Source of the DNA: Adiantum capillus-veneris
Taxonomy: Eukaryota > Streptophyta > Polypodiopsida > Polypodiales > Pteridaceae
Length of the DNA stretch: 64,000 nt
Assembly (NCBI GenBank): GCA_014529385.2
Contig: CM043969.1
Span: 21,391,946-21,455,945, forward strand
Direction of reading: 5' to 3'
Notes under the pieces: generated by a model
What the model was told of the DNA's origin: nothing
The model's database searches: none
What the model saw: the letters and a program-made list of their open reading frames with translations, nothing else
Position numbers and translations under genes: made by a program
Shown here: positions 62,911 to 64,000 of the stretch, piece by piece
Layout: every line of letters starts with the position of its first letter
Position numbering within the stretch: position 1 is the first letter of the stretch

Positions 62911-64000
62911 GAAGCTCTAAACTCCATAGCCATCATCTCTCTCTCTCTCTCTCTATGTCGTTTTTTTGAGTAGTTACCCTCTCGGTGATTTTTTTTCGCA
63001 TACAAGTGCATGTATGGATTAATTGAGTATATACAAAGTTGCCCCATGATTATTTCGTCATGTTTAACTTGCTGATTTATGCACATGATGCGTTTATGAT
63101 CACCTGCGTGCATAAAAAGCGCTTTTTGTTTCACATCATAAAGGTGGTAGGGACACTATTTTGGTCATAAATCAAAAACCATTATGAATCAAACCGAACC
63201 CTTTACATCAAAGATAAAACACATCATTTAAAACATTTTCTCTCTTTGATATCATGTGAAAAACATGCACGAGCTAAGAGATATGGTCAAAAAACAGTTT
63301 ATTGCTCACTAAACCAAAATTTTCGACTCCAGGCTCCTTGGAGAACCACTATATAGATTCACCGGATGGGTAAACCCACTTAACCAATTGAAAATTTTGA
63401 TGAAACTTGATGATAAATGAATTTAGGTATCCGTTATCACTTCAAGAATGCCAGTTTTTAATCACTCTATAATCGGTTTTACCTACGCGCATAGGGGTGC
63501 TACCAAGGGGGGGTACCGTATTGACGTCGTGAGTTGATCGAGCTGTTTTTATATGTTTTATGGTTTGTTTTGGCGAGTTAATTTCAATTATTAGATAGCC
63601 ATAAACTTATGTGGGAGTATATGCTTAAACATCCAGAACCGCATAGGCAGATATAAATAAAGCGGCTTTCTTTTGAGGTTACCGTTTGTTGTGTTATTAC
63701 CATATGGGTGAAGTGATTTGATAGAGTGATAGTCTATATTATCAAATTGAACTTGATGCATTGGTTTGAGACCGAATACTTTCAATTGCATGTTTTGCAT
63801 GCTCCCGAAAATGTTAGAAAATTGTTTTTGCATATGCTGGTTTATGGTTGACCTAAAGGTCGGGCTGTTTTGCATCATGTTTATGGTGTTGGAATGTTAT
63901 CATATGATGTATGGGAACTCATAGTGAGTGGCTTAAAATGGTAACCATCTTTTTGCAACATTTTTCAGCCTACTCAACGTCCTCTTCCTCATATGTGTTT
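62911..64000. other. No recognisable gene
   Basis: Ordinary AT-rich sequence, one short (CT)n run at 62937-62955; no transposon protein or RNA gene seen. Confidence 0.5.

Overview
This window is nuclear DNA of a land plant: nested LTR retrotransposons, a LINE, very long (GA)n/(CT)n and (CA)n microsatellites, and a few broken copies of plant genes (SWIB domain, OB-fold At4g28440-like, EDM2-like PHD gene). Nothing bacterial, organellar or CRISPR-like is present. The species is not decidable by eye. Transposon density and large intergenic space suggest a big-genome plant (fern or gymnosperm as readily as angiosperm; weak inference). I find no gene that is clearly intact and host-encoded.

Layout. 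(1) 1-8668: a Ty3/gypsy chromovirus, E1. Its 5' LTR is cut by the window start, the initiator-Met PBS and gag-PR-RT-RH-IN-chromodomain remnants follow, and the 2.8-kb 3' LTR carries a nested 399-bp solo LTR. (2) 9049-10290: Ty1/copia remnant, minus strand. (3) 12506-15353 plus 41707-about 42000: the oldest nest layer, Ty3/gypsy element C, split by element B. (4) 15354-41702: element B, a Tat-like Ty3/gypsy on the minus strand, flanked by CCAG. Its left LTR is split by element A (16592-26504, also Tat-like, minus strand) and its right LTR by a LINE (35914-40541). Relative order of insertion: C, then B, then A and the LINE independently. (5) 42.5-54.5 kb: LINE fragment, SWIB, OB-fold and EDM2-like pseudogenes, tandem tRNA-like (SINE-type) units, an inverted-repeat transposon, a decayed LTR end with PBS, and a 285-bp-period palindrome repeat. 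(6) 57203-61439: second chromovirus fragment, E2, with a 3' LTR. (7) The last 2.5 kb holds tandem repeats and a promoter-like stretch.

Main points of interest. Families A and B share four small, tightly packed ORFs between PBS and gag. They are conserved in order and protein sequence, changes fall largely at third codon positions in the stretch inspected, and in B they are chained by 17-nt and ATGA stop/start overlaps. One carries a CCHC knuckle in B. Upstream ORFs are known in the Ogre/Tat group; I know of no description of this four-gene chain. Both families also share a stem-loop next to the polypurine tract. E1 appears to encode an extra protein upstream of gag whose first exon lies inside the LTR, joined in phase by canonical splice sites. 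Element C has two H2C2 zinc-binding modules in tandem and an aspartic-protease-like segment after the integrase instead of before RT.
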